This document shows, in pieces, positions 55,852 through 64,000 of a stretch of DNA of 64,000 bases (positions within the stretch are counted from its first letter, which is position 1; each line of letters starts with the position of its first letter). A model generated the notes under the pieces. The model had not been told where the DNA came from and did not search any database. It saw only the letters and a program-made list of their open reading frames with translations. Position numbers and translations under genes: made by a program. This DNA is from CAZKWG01 sp964615375 (GTDB lineage Bacteria > Myxococcota_A > UBA796 > CAZKWG01), in contig CAZTOW010000015.1 of the NCBI GenBank assembly GCA_964615375.1, forward strand, positions 1 to 64,000, in the 5' to 3' direction.

Positions 55852-58800
55852 TCAGTCCCGCTCGCGCAGGATCATCACGCCGCCCGCTACCGGCAGCAGC
55901 TCCACGCCCGCCAGGCGCTCCTCCCGCGCCGTGTCGGCGTAGAGGATCAGCTCGTAGGGGCGATCCCAGGTGGCGCAGGCGCCGGGCTCCAGGCCGAGGA
56001 AGGCGAAGAAGCCGCCCGACGAGTCCAGGATCTCGGGCTCCCGCGCGCAGCTCAGCGCGGTCTCGTCCTGTTCGCCCGCGAGGCGAAGCTCCACCTGCAT
56101 GGCCTCCCGGCAGCCCTCGCCCTCACACTCGGGGAGGAGGCCGAAGATCGTGGCGACCTCGTCGAGAGACGGGTTGGTCTGGCCGGCAGACGTGTACAGA
56201 TCCTGGGCCCAGGTGCGGTCCACCCAGCGGAGCTCGGGGCTGAGCCAGTCGAGGGTAGTGTTGGGTGAGGTCGAGAGATCGGTGTCCACAAGAAGGTCGT
56301 CGGGCGCGTCGGTGGTGACGTCGGGGATGGTGTAGCTGGCGCCCTTGTATATGACGCCGTTGAGGTTGTTGCCGTCATCCATGACGAGGATCGGTTTCAT
56401 CCGGCCGGCTCTGAACCCAGCCGTCGCGTCGTCGTCGCAGGGTCGCTTCGCGACCTGCCTGAGTTGAGCAGCGTCAGCGTTCGCGGTGATCGCGAGGGTC
56501 TGTTGTGTCATCACGCCCGAGATCGCGAGATAAATCCCTCCGAGTGTGTAGGATCTGCTTACGGTGCGTGCCCCGGTGAGCTCGGGGAGGCCATGGGTGG
56601 CTTGCTCCACTTGTTCCTGGATCTCCGCTATCCGCTCATCCCACCACCCCGCAAGCCGCCAGCACTCCTCGATCGAGGGCAGATCTACACCCTCCGCCAT
56701 CTCCGCTCCGCCCATCCCAGGCGGATCGTATTTGCCTCTCTCCACGAAACGATCCTCCGGCACCACCAGCGAGACCACCCCCTCCTCCTGCGTCATGAGC
56801 GGCGAGAACGGCCTCAGCAGCCCGCTGCGCTCCTCGCCCACCAGCATGAACGGATCGCTCTCGGGCATGCAGACCGTGAGCTCCGCGCTCCCCTCGTCGC
56901 CAGACGCCGGGCCATAGCGAAGCGTGTCCGTCCCCTCCGACGTCTCGACCGCCGCCAGGGCGCCCTGCAAGGAGCGCTCGAAGGCGTTGTCGGGGGAGCG
57001 GGTGAAGTTGCCGGCGCTGACCAGGGGCGCGGCGATGGTGCCCGAGATCACGAGGCGTTGGTTGGCGTTTCCGTTCCTAGCGCCTTCGAAGGCGACCTCG
57101 TCGAGGCTCAGGATGAGGCTGTCGCCGACGATCCCCTCCAGCGTGATGGTGCCTACGAAGTCGCTATCACCCTGCGAGGTCCTGCTCTTGAAGGGATACT
57201 CGTAGCTGTCCCAGAGGCTCGTCCTCGCGCCGAGCTCCTCGGGCCTGTAGGCCCTGCGCTGCTCCATCGCGGAGAGAGGCATGTCGAAGTCCAGGCTGAT
57301 GCCCAGCTTCTTGCCCATCACCTTCGGCTGGATCCAGTGGCGGACGTGCAGGCCACCCTCGGACAGGGCGCCGTCGTCGGCCTGCTCCATCTCCGACCAG
57401 GCCCAGGGCTGTCCCTCCAGCGTCCCCGTCGCGACGAGGGTCCCGTTCTCGTCGCTCCAGGCGTACCCGCCCAGGCGATCGATCACCGGGGGCGCGTCCT
57501 CCTCGGCCTCGAGCCCGCTGACCGTCACCGAGAGCGAGGTGCTCCCGCTGCTCAGCGCCAGCGGCGGCTCCAAGGTGGCCTCGTCGTAGAAGCCCGGGTC
57601 CTCGTAGCCGAACCACAGGCTCCCCCAGTGGACGGAGGAATGGTTGCTGGGGCAGGTGGTCACCTCGTCCAGGCTCAGCGTGAGCTCCGCGCAGCTCTCG
57701 GCGTCGCTGCAGCTCACGCCCCGCGGCATGTGGACCGTCGCCGAGGCGTCGCCCACGCGGACCACCACGTCGAGATCGGCCCCGCCCACGCTGTCTACGC
57801 AGACTGCCCCGTCGTTGTCGGTGACCACACGGCCCGCCTGCTCCATCTGTACCAGGGCCTCTCCTGCCGGGACGCCGCCCGCCAGCACGGTCAGCGACAC
57901 GCAGCTGTCGCACTCGTCGCCCGCGCAGGGCAGGTCCTCGCAGCCGCCCTCCGGCGTGGTCGCGAAGGCGCTGTCCACCTCCAGCGTGAGCAGCACCGGC
58001 TCCTCCCCCGCCGCCGGAGCGTTGAAGGCCTGGGTCACCGGGGCGCCATCCACGCCGCTCGCGGTGCTCAGCACGTAGCGAGCGCCCTCGCGGAGCCCCT
58101 CGAGCCACAGCGTGGATCCATCCAGGGTATAGTATGTCTTCTCCTCGGTATCCAGATCCTTGATGCTCACGGTCACGGCCTCGGTCGGGCAGTCTCCCGA
58201 GCGGACGCGGATCAGCGCGCCCGGGGACTCGCCCGCGCCCACCGTCACGTCGGCAGGGGCGCTCAGCGTCTCCTGGTCGTCGTCGGTGCAGGCGCCGCTC
58301 TCGTCCACCGACACGGGGCTCAGCGATTCGCTCGCGACCTCGTCGTCGTAGACATAGAGCGTGGCCTCGACGTCCCCGAGCGGCAGGCCGCGCAGCTCGA
58401 TGTCCCGGTCGCGCACGGGGACCCGCATGCGGGTGCCGCGCCCGACGAACTCCAGCTCCGCTCCCTGGAGCTGGGCGTCGGTCAGGTCCAGGCTGACCTT
58501 CGCGCAGCGCCGGGTCTTGCGGATGTCGTAGTTGATCGCGCAGAAGTGTGGGACCTCCGCCTCGAACCCGTCGAGGGTCGGCTCCAGCGAGAAGGCCTCG
58601 TAGCGGGTCCAGCTCGCGGAGCTCTCGTCGAGGTACCACATCTCCAGGGTCTCATCGTCCGCCAGCGCGCGATCGGTGCGCAGGGTGAGGGTGGCCGTCG
58701 CTCCGCCATCCTCATCCAGGAAGAGCGGCGCGCCCTCCGGGGTCGTGATCTGCACATCGACCATCCCCAGGGACTCGAGCGGGTCCACCTCCCCCGAGCC

Positions 58801-59454
58801 GTCCTCCGACGGTGTCTCCAGCGGCCCCGGGCTGTTGGCCGCCGTGCCGTCGCCTGGATCGTGCGCGTCGAAGGAGACCATGCGGATCTCGTAGGCGCCC
58901 TCCCAGACGCGCCCGAGCCCGTCGACCAGGCTGCCCGCCGGGATGGCCAGATCGAAGGCGCCCGCCGAGGCTTCGCCCACCTCGGTCGAGGCGTCCGCCA
59001 CCGACACCACGTCGCAGGCGTCCTCATCTGTACAGTTGTCGGCGTCCGGCGTCAGCATCCCCCAGACGCGATGGGCCCCGAGCGTGTCGAGCGTGAGCTT
59101 GCGCGTCTGGGTCAGGTAGCCGTCCGCGCTCATGCGCACGACGACCTCGTCCCCGACGTAGAGCCCGTCCAGGCGGGCGTCGCCGCGCGCGTCTGTGGCG
59201 GCGCTGCGCCCCCCGGCCGACACCGTCGCGCCCTCGACCGGGCTCCCGTCCACGTCGTCTACGTGGACCAGCACCGAGGCTGGCGCGCGATCGGCGACCG
59301 GGATCGCGAACGAGCCCGGCTCGGCGGCCTCGTGCGTCGGGCGATCCGCGGGCTCCTCCGCCGGATCGCCCGAGGGCGAGGGCGAGGGCGAGGGCGCGCA
59401 GGCGGCCAGCAGCCCGAGGCCAAGGAGCAGGAGCGAACAGGCGCGTTGGGACAT
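55852..59454 (-). CDS. giant lipoprotein with CarboxypepD_reg-like and ZU5/FAM171-like modules
   Basis: 1200 aa. Signal MSQRACSLLLLGLGLLAAC with lipidated Cys19, then an (SP)n linker. Residues ~60-130 are a CarboxypepD_reg/CNA-B-like beta domain (VEGATVSAGGRSAATDARG). Residues ~160-310 recall the ZU5/FAM171-type extracellular module (FDLAIPAGSLVDGLGRVWEG, EIRMVSFDAHDPG). Further CNA-B-like repeats follow (~330-600) with many Cys (CEDLPCAGDECDSC), and an unknown C-terminal part. It is probably a large surface protein. Downstream of the kinase-SUMF1 gene by 117 nt, with its own AGGGTA (TACCCT) -10-like element at 59482-59487. Confidence 0.87.
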   Translation of the reverse strand: MSQRACSLLLLGLGLLAACAPSPSPSPSGDPAEEPADRPTHEAAEPGSFAIPVADRAPASVLVHVDDVDGSPVEGATVSAGGRSAATDARGDARLDGLYVGDEVVVRMSADGYLTQTRKLTLDTLGAHRVWGMLTPDADNCTDEDACDVVSVADASTEVGEASAGAFDLAIPAGSLVDGLGRVWEGAYEIRMVSFDAHDPGDGTAANSPGPLETPSEDGSGEVDPLESLGMVDVQITTPEGAPLFLDEDGGATATLTLRTDRALADDETLEMWYLDESSASWTRYEAFSLEPTLDGFEAEVPHFCAINYDIRKTRRCAKVSLDLTDAQLQGAELEFVGRGTRMRVPVRDRDIELRGLPLGDVEATLYVYDDEVASESLSPVSVDESGACTDDDQETLSAPADVTVGAGESPGALIRVRSGDCPTEAVTVSIKDLDTEEKTYYTLDGSTLWLEGLREGARYVLSTASGVDGAPVTQAFNAPAAGEEPVLLTLEVDSAFATTPEGGCEDLPCAGDECDSCVSLTVLAGGVPAGEALVQMEQAGRVVTDNDGAVCVDSVGGADLDVVVRVGDASATVHMPRGVSCSDAESCAELTLSLDEVTTCPSNHSSVHWGSLWFGYEDPGFYDEATLEPPLALSSGSTSLSVTVSGLEAEEDAPPVIDRLGGYAWSDENGTLVATGTLEGQPWAWSEMEQADDGALSEGGLHVRHWIQPKVMGKKLGISLDFDMPLSAMEQRRAYRPEELGARTSLWDSYEYPFKSRTSQGDSDFVGTITLEGIVGDSLILSLDEVAFEGARNGNANQRLVISGTIAAPLVSAGNFTRSPDNAFERSLQGALAAVETSEGTDTLRYGPASGDEGSAELTVCMPESDPFMLVGEERSGLLRPFSPLMTQEEGVVSLVVPEDRFVERGKYDPPGMGGAEMAEGVDLPSIEECWRLAGWWDERIAEIQEQVEQATHGLPELTGARTVSRSYTLGGIYLAISGVMTQQTLAITANADAAQLRQVAKRPCDDDATAGFRAGRMKPILVMDDGNNLNGVIYKGASYTIPDVTTDAPDDLLVDTDLSTSPNTTLDWLSPELRWVDRTWAQDLYTSAGQTNPSLDEVATIFGLLPECEGEGCREAMQVELRLAGEQDETALSCAREPEILDSSGGFFAFLGLEPGACATWDRPYELILYADTAREERLAGVELLPVAGGVMILRERD
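59372..59395. repeat. GAGGGC hexamer repeat encoding a Ser-Pro linker
   Basis: Four copies of GAGGGC on the plus strand. The gene is on the minus strand, so it is read as CCC-TCG, giving (PS)n rather than the (GE)n obtained from the same hexamer in the cytochrome gene. Confidence 0.8.
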
Positions 59455-59571
59455 GGACCCTCCGTTGGATTCATCGAGAGGAGGGTACCAGAGCGGCCCC
59501 GCTGTTCACGTCGCGAACGCACGCGGCGTACACAACTTGAAAACTCGGACCCCTGCGCCGCCTTCGAGCGC

Positions 59572-61911
59572 TCATTCCCTCGCGACAATCGCCTGCGGGC
59601 CGTATGCGCGCGCGAGTCGCAGGCCGAGGTTCTCGGTGGTGGTCCGCGCGTCGTGCCAGACCCGCCCCGCGGCTCGGCAGGAGATGAGCAGGTAGCTGAA
59701 GGCGCCGCCTCGGGTCCAGCGCTGGTCCGGCTGGCGGGTGTCCAGGCACCAGGTCCGCGCGTTCCCGGCCATCCCGCAGACCCCGTACGGACTCTCGTCG
59801 CCGGTCACCTTCCGTACCGGACTCAGGGAGGGCCCCGAGGCTGAGCTCTCGCGGACCCGCGTCCAGGTGGGATCCAGCCAGCGGCCCGTCACGAAGATCC
59901 GCCCGTCCACGCCGCGCGCCGCCTTCTCGATCTCCTGCTCCCAGGGCAGGCGCCAGGGGAGCCCGTCGCGCGCCCCGCGCCAGCGGGTAAAGGCGTCGCA
60001 TGCGAGCCAGGACACCCAGACCACGGGGAGCTCGGCCTGCGCCACGCCCTCGTTCGTGCGCTCGGCGAAGGTGGTGCCTCCCTCGCCGCGCAGCCACGCG
60101 GGCGCGCCTCGCGCCTCGTTCCCCGTCGGGCGCAGGTGCGGCACCCACTCGGGGTCCAGCTCGCCCCGCGCCTCCGCCTCGGCCACGAATTCGAGGTACT
60201 CCGTGTTCGTCACCGGGAAGCGCTTCAGCACGAAGCTGTCCACCCAACGCCGCCCGGCGGGCCAGCTCTCGGCGGCGCGCTCGTCGCCCCCCGCCGCAAA
60301 CCACCCCGCCGGCACATACACCTCGTCCTCCCCCAGCTCCTCCTCCCGCGGCAACGCGATCGGCCAGGGCTCTGCCCCGCCCGGCGGGATCCCGTCCCAG
60401 CGCTCCAGGCGCCGGATCACCACCGGGTAGCGCACCAGGGCCCGTCCCGGCGCGCGGATCAGCAGCATCCAGCTCCCATGCGGCAGGGGGACGTCCCGGA
60501 GCGGCGTGGTCCCCAGAGGGATCTCCCCCTCCAGGACCAGGCGCCGCCCGCGCTCGACGAAGCGTCGCGCGACCACGTCCGCGCCGGGCGGATCGGTGAT
60601 CAGGGTGAGCGCGCCCTCCCCGGAGAGCCAGCGCGCGTGGCGCCCGCGGTCGTGGGACCGCAGCAGGGCCTCTGCCCGGGTCGCGCCCGCCCGATCCCCG
60701 GCCTCCTCCGCCCGCTCGTGGTCGGCCCGGTAGAGATCGGCCAGGCGCGCGTGGGCCTCGGGGAGCTCCGGGTCCTGGGTGAGCGCTCCGCGAAGCCGCT
60801 GCATCAAGGCCACGCTCTGGAGGCTGGCCTGCTCGCTCAGCGCGTCCGCCTGCGCCAGCGCCTCCCAGTGCGGGGCCTTGAGCGCCACCGGGGCGTAGGC
60901 CGGCAGGCCGTTGAGCGCCGCCTGCGCCGCCTCCCGCAGCGCGCGCTCCTCGACCTCCGCGCGGCGAAGATCCTCCAGGATCGGCTCGGCCTCGCGCACC
61001 AGCGCCCGCGCCCGCGCCCGCCCGGACGCCCGCGCGAGCCAGCCCCGGAGCGCCTCCCCCAGCGCGCCCGCCGTCGCGGGGCGTCGGGCCGGATCCGCGT
61101 TCAGCGCCGCCGCGCAGAGCTCGGCCAGCGCCTCGTCCACCGGGAGCGCCGCGTCCCGCGCCAGTGAGGCCCCGGGCGCGGGCGGGCGACCCACCCCGAT
61201 CTCGTAGAGGGTGGCGCCCAGCGCGTAGACGTCCCAGCGAGGATCCGGCGGGCCCTCCCCGCGCCGCTGCTCGGGGCTCGCGTAGGCCGGGGTGCCCAGG
61301 AAGCCGCGCGCCTCGGGCGCCTGCAGCTCCGGGTCCTGGGCCCACCACAGGCCCCAGTCGATGACCCGGACCGCCTCGAAGGGGTCGATCATCAGGTTCT
61401 GCGGCTTGAGATCGCGGTGGACGACCCCCAGGGCGTGCGCGTAGCCTACCGCCGCGCAGGCCTCCGCGAGCAGCGCCAGCAGGCGGGTGAGCGACCCACC
61501 CTCCGCGCCATCCGCCGCGGATCCGCCCGCATGCAGCGCGCGGATCCGCGCCGCCAGCGTCTCGCCCTGGTACAGGCTCATCGTGTAGTAAGGGCGGTCG
61601 TCCGCCCAGATCCCGATGTCGAAGACCCGCGGCAGCCCCGGGTGCCCCAGCCGCGCCGTCACCCGGGCCTCCGCCAGCAGGCGCGCCCGCAGCCCCGCGT
61701 CGGCCGCCCGGTCCGCCCGCAGCAGCTTGAGCGCCACCGGCACCCCCAGCACGCGGTCCAGCGCCTCCCGGACCTCCCCCATCCCGCCCTGGCCCAGCAG
61801 CCGGCCGATCTCGTAGCGCTGCCCGGGGCGGAGGGGCTCCAGCGGGGCGGGGGCGGGCTCCAGCCCGGCCAGGTCCAGGTGCAGGGTGCTGCCGTCCGAT
61901 GCCTCCGACAT
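59572..61911 (-). CDS. soluble Ser/Thr kinase with PEGA and SUMF1 (FGE-type) domains
   Basis: 779 aa, RBS TTGGAGATCCC. Kinase ~32-290: GQGGMGEV (40-47), ALK with Lys62, HRDLKPQN (165-172) and DWG in place of DFG (185-187). Helical region (~290-420), PEGA domain (~425-515, GALTLITDPPGADVVAR), SUMF1 domain (~530-775: VYVPAGWFAAGGD, RLPWEQEIEKAARGVDGR, GVCGMAGNARTWC, TRGGAFSYLLISC). As in its paralogue at 23191-25683, only one of the two FGE active-site Cys is kept. No membrane helix. It follows the CHAT-FHA gene by 23 nt, so both are one transcript. Confidence 0.93.
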   Translation of the reverse strand: MSEASDGSTLHLDLAGLEPAPAPLEPLRPGQRYEIGRLLGQGGMGEVREALDRVLGVPVALKLLRADRAADAGLRARLLAEARVTARLGHPGLPRVFDIGIWADDRPYYTMSLYQGETLAARIRALHAGGSAADGAEGGSLTRLLALLAEACAAVGYAHALGVVHRDLKPQNLMIDPFEAVRVIDWGLWWAQDPELQAPEARGFLGTPAYASPEQRRGEGPPDPRWDVYALGATLYEIGVGRPPAPGASLARDAALPVDEALAELCAAALNADPARRPATAGALGEALRGWLARASGRARARALVREAEPILEDLRRAEVEERALREAAQAALNGLPAYAPVALKAPHWEALAQADALSEQASLQSVALMQRLRGALTQDPELPEAHARLADLYRADHERAEEAGDRAGATRAEALLRSHDRGRHARWLSGEGALTLITDPPGADVVARRFVERGRRLVLEGEIPLGTTPLRDVPLPHGSWMLLIRAPGRALVRYPVVIRRLERWDGIPPGGAEPWPIALPREEELGEDEVYVPAGWFAAGGDERAAESWPAGRRWVDSFVLKRFPVTNTEYLEFVAEAEARGELDPEWVPHLRPTGNEARGAPAWLRGEGGTTFAERTNEGVAQAELPVVWVSWLACDAFTRWRGARDGLPWRLPWEQEIEKAARGVDGRIFVTGRWLDPTWTRVRESSASGPSLSPVRKVTGDESPYGVCGMAGNARTWCLDTRQPDQRWTRGGAFSYLLISCRAAGRVWHDARTTTENLGLRLARAYGPQAIVARE

Positions 61912-61934
61912 GGGATCTCCAATCTACTAAAGAA

Positions 61935-63707
61935 TTAGTTGATCGCCCGCAGGCGCGTGTGGCCCAGCTCCAGCAGGTCCCCGCTGGCCAGCGCGTGCTC
62001 CCCGCGATCCAGGCGGGCCAGCTCCCCCCAGCGGCGCCGCTTCCCCGGGTGCAGCAGCGCGACGCGCCCCGGGCCGAGCCAGCAGAGGTGGCGCCGGGAG
62101 AGCGCGCGATCCTCCACCCCGCCGCCCGCGTAGAGCGCGTGGGGTCCCGGGCGCTCGGGGTGGTGGCGCCCGAGCTCCTCGCCGGGCAGCAGGTCGAGGC
62201 GGCGCCCGTCCTCGGGGCCGCCCAGCACCTCCAGCGCGGTGGGCGGCGCCGGAGAGGCGGCGGGCGCGGGGCCCTCCACCCCAGACAGGGCCGTGTCTCC
62301 CGGATCCGGGGGCGGCTCCAGCGCGCCCGCCAGCCCGATCAGCGGGCCCTCGTCCATGGCCAGCGCCGCCAGCAGCTCCGGCAGATCGTCCCCCGGCGAG
62401 AGGCGCCTCGCCAGCGCCGCCGCCCGCGGGCTCAGGACCAGGCCCGCGTCCATCTCCGCCCGCGCCGTGAGCCCGTGGAGCGGCGCGCGGAGCTCGTCCT
62501 CCAGCCGCTTCAAGGCCAGCCGAGCCCGCCCGGGGAGCGGCTCCGGGCTCTCCAGCAGCGCGAGCCCCAGGTGCTCCAGCCCCAGGAAGCCCAGCCCCCA
62601 GCCCCGCGCCAGCGCCGCCGCCCGCGCCCACGCCCGCTCCGCCGGGGCCGCCAGCGCGGGCAGCGCCGCGAGGGCCGGGTCCCGCGCGTCCGCCTCCAGC
62701 CGATCGTCCAGCCAGCCCAGGTGAAGCTGGAAGATCCACCAGCGCGCGCCGAGCTCGGAGAGCGAGAGCCGGGCCACCGCGTCCCAGCCGCCCCGCAGCG
62801 CCTCGCCCACCCCCTCCCCGGCGAGCAGGCTCGGGTAGAGCCCGTCGGAGAGCGCGCTGGCCGCCGTGCTCCGGCAGCGCTCCCGCGGGGCCAGCACCAG
62901 CGGCGCCCCCGCCGCCAGCAGCCGATCGGTGAGCGCCTGCCAGGGCAGATCGGCGCGCCCGGAGTAGCAGACCTCCAGCACCACCAGCCGCGCCTGGGGC
63001 AGGAGCGCCAGCAGGGCGGCGGCTGGTGCCCCGGGCGGGAGCGGCCCCTCCGCGCAGACGAGCTGAACCGCCTCGGCCCCCAGCGCGCCGTGCGCCAGGA
63101 CGTGCAGCACGTCCGAGGGCCCCGCCTCCGGGGGCGTCGCGCCCGGGTCCAGCGCGATCACCGGGAAGCCGAGCCGCTCGCCCAGCGCCCGGCGGGCCGC
63201 CAGCACCTCGGCCACCGCCGGATCCGCACCGTCCAGGCTCCACAGCAGCGCCCGCACCCCCCGACCCATCGGCGGCGAGGGCCGCGGGTGTCCTGGCCCC
63301 AGGCGCGCGAAGATCGGCCCCCCCGGGCTCGAGGCCCAGTCCGGCCCGGTCGCCGAGCGGGCCAGGAGCTCCCAGGGCGCCGCCCGCGTCTCCGGGTCCG
63401 GCGCGTCCACCACCACCCGGGGGCGCTCGCCGCGGGCGCTGGCCTCGGCGATCAGCGCGCACAGCCTCCCCCACAGCTCCGGCGCGGCCTGGAGGGCTGC
63501 GGTCAGGGCTCGCCCCGCCGCCGCCTCGCGCGCGGCCTGGCGCGCGGCCTCTCCGGGGAGGATCACCGGAGAGGCTGGAGCGCTCAGCGGGCCCAGGACC
63601 GGCGCCGGGACGCGGCCCTCGGCCCAGGCCCCCTCGGGGCTGCCCACCGCGACGCGCCAGACCCCGGGGGGCTCGGCCTGGGCTCTCAGCCGGATGAAGG
63701 AGGCCAC
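61935..63707 (-). CDS. CHAT protease with Clp-N-like and FHA domains
   Basis: 590 aa from a GTG at 63707 with no Shine-Dalgarno and a TAGACT -10-like element only 6 nt upstream (leaderless candidate). Residues ~90-330 form a CHAT (clan CD) protease: APWELL (110-115), VLHVLAHGAL with catalytic His206, and VVLEVCYSG with catalytic Cys247. Residues ~340-470 resemble a Clp-N/double-Clp repeat (WGLGFLGLEHLGLALLES, LSPRAAALARRLSPG). Residues ~495-590 form an FHA-like domain (EELGRHHPE, ALSRRHLCWLGPG) at the C-terminus. The combination suggests a protease whose targets or activation are chosen by phosphothreonine binding, with the kinase encoded next in the operon. No membrane helix. Confidence 0.88.
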   Translation of the reverse strand: MASFIRLRAQAEPPGVWRVAVGSPEGAWAEGRVPAPVLGPLSAPASPVILPGEAARQAAREAAAGRALTAALQAAPELWGRLCALIAEASARGERPRVVVDAPDPETRAAPWELLARSATGPDWASSPGGPIFARLGPGHPRPSPPMGRGVRALLWSLDGADPAVAEVLAARRALGERLGFPVIALDPGATPPEAGPSDVLHVLAHGALGAEAVQLVCAEGPLPPGAPAAALLALLPQARLVVLEVCYSGRADLPWQALTDRLLAAGAPLVLAPRERCRSTAASALSDGLYPSLLAGEGVGEALRGGWDAVARLSLSELGARWWIFQLHLGWLDDRLEADARDPALAALPALAAPAERAWARAAALARGWGLGFLGLEHLGLALLESPEPLPGRARLALKRLEDELRAPLHGLTARAEMDAGLVLSPRAAALARRLSPGDDLPELLAALAMDEGPLIGLAGALEPPPDPGDTALSGVEGPAPAASPAPPTALEVLGGPEDGRRLDLLPGEELGRHHPERPGPHALYAGGGVEDRALSRRHLCWLGPGRVALLHPGKRRRWGELARLDRGEHALASGDLLELGHTRLRAIN

Positions 63708-63713
63708 GGGCCC

Positions 63714-63719
63714 AGTCTA
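63714..63719 (-). promoter_or_regulatory. candidate -10 element of the CHAT gene, leaderless spacing
   Basis: On the minus strand CGGATAGACTGGGCCC precedes the GTG; TAGACT ends 6 nt before the start codon, and no Shine-Dalgarno is present. Confidence 0.4.
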
Positions 63720-63748
63720 TCCGACGCGCGCGGCGGGGGGCCCGTCGA

Positions 63749-63940
63749 TCAGGGCGCCAGCGGGAACCCGAAGATCAGGGAGTAGATCGCCTGGTACAGA
63801 CCCCAGGCGTCACCATGCGTCGCCACCGCCACGATCTTGGGGTTGGGGAAGCTGACGCTGGCCGCTGCGGTGGGGGCGAGGGCGCCGAGCGCGAGGAAGC
63901 CGACGGCGAGGAGGCAGAGGGCGCGAGAGCTGCGGTCCAT
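63749..63940 (-). CDS. 63-aa secreted peptide
   Basis: Start ATG follows CAGGAGAGAAC, a good ribosome-binding site. Residues 1-27 are a Sec signal peptide (LCLLAVGFLALGALAPTAAA); the mature ~36 residues (SVSFPNPKIVAVATHGDAWG and a hydrophobic tail LYQAIYSLIFGFPLAP) contain one His and two aromatic clusters. It is upstream of the CHAT gene by 41 nt on the same strand. It could be a signal, a small membrane-active peptide or an unrelated exported protein. Confidence 0.72.
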   Translation of the reverse strand: MDRSSRALCLLAVGFLALGALAPTAAASVSFPNPKIVAVATHGDAWGLYQAIYSLIFGFPLAP

Positions 63941-64000
63941 GTTCTCTCCTGAAGGAGGCCGTGGTTGGGCTGGCCTCGACAGGAGAGCGACCGCTCAGAT

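Overview
The window is very GC-rich, densely coded DNA with features typical of Myxococcota-type (deltaproteobacterial) genomes: several eukaryotic-like Ser/Thr kinases (five in 64 kb), FHA domains, a sigma-54 response regulator, many lipoproteins with acidic low-complexity linkers after the lipobox Cys, FG-GAP lipoproteins with DCDD/DNCDG metal-binding repeats, and a multihaem CxxCH lipoprotein. No rRNA, tRNA, CRISPR array or insertion sequence is recognisable. The phylum call is an inference from gene content.

Layout. 0-5 kb: a minus-strand operon of a divergent Schlafen/AlbA_2-like DNA-binding protein, two small beta-sandwich proteins and an 819-aa right-handed beta-helix protein. 5.0-5.9 kb: non-coding, with a perfect 10-bp-stem hairpin. 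5.9-8.8 kb: a polymorphic toxin with a C-terminal AHH/HNH-type nuclease, overlapping an Imm11 (DUF1629)-like immunity gene; an LQxxxGNxxV-like motif near the toxin N-terminus suggests delivery by an extracellular contractile injection system. 8.7-12.8 kb: two FG-GAP lipoproteins. 12.9-15.4 kb: a secreted/membrane protein overlapping a membrane Ser/Thr kinase. 15.9-18.1 kb: sparse and partly AT-rich, with a gene remnant, a J-domain-like protein and a sigma-54 activator missing the start of its AAA+ domain; probably a recombination scar.

18-34 kb is a signalling island: FHA-containing sigma-54 activator, 723-aa all-beta protein, FHA + winged-helix protein, kinase with PEGA and SUMF1 domains, caspase-like protease, unknown 245-aa protein, kinase with a long helical C-terminus, unknown 173-aa protein, and kinase with TolB-like and TPR domains. 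A second, smaller version lies at 55.9-63.9 kb: a CHAT + Clp-N-like + FHA protein, a paralogous kinase-PEGA-SUMF1 protein, a 1200-aa lipoprotein and a 63-aa secreted peptide. Both islands pair a soluble kinase-SUMF1 protein with FHA and a clan-CD protease. This is the best candidate in the window for an undescribed system: phospho-signalling that controls a caspase-type executioner.

33.7-55.8 kb is more ordinary: multihaem lipoprotein, TIGR02147/DUF4423-type regulator, TonB-like protein with a small addiction-module-like ORF, DUF1295 protein, GT87-type glycosyltransferase, methyltransferase, B12-binding radical SAM enzyme, SGNH hydrolase, macrodomain protein, a multicopper oxidase/sulfite-oxidase-like lipoprotein pair behind a tandem palindromic operator, a histidine kinase/sigma-54 response regulator pair, Fur-family regulator plus catalase-peroxidase, and a cation-efflux-like membrane protein.

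Many genes are preceded by a GCTAnnnT-like -10 element, at 25-45 nt with a Shine-Dalgarno or at 6-9 nt without one (candidate leaderless transcripts).
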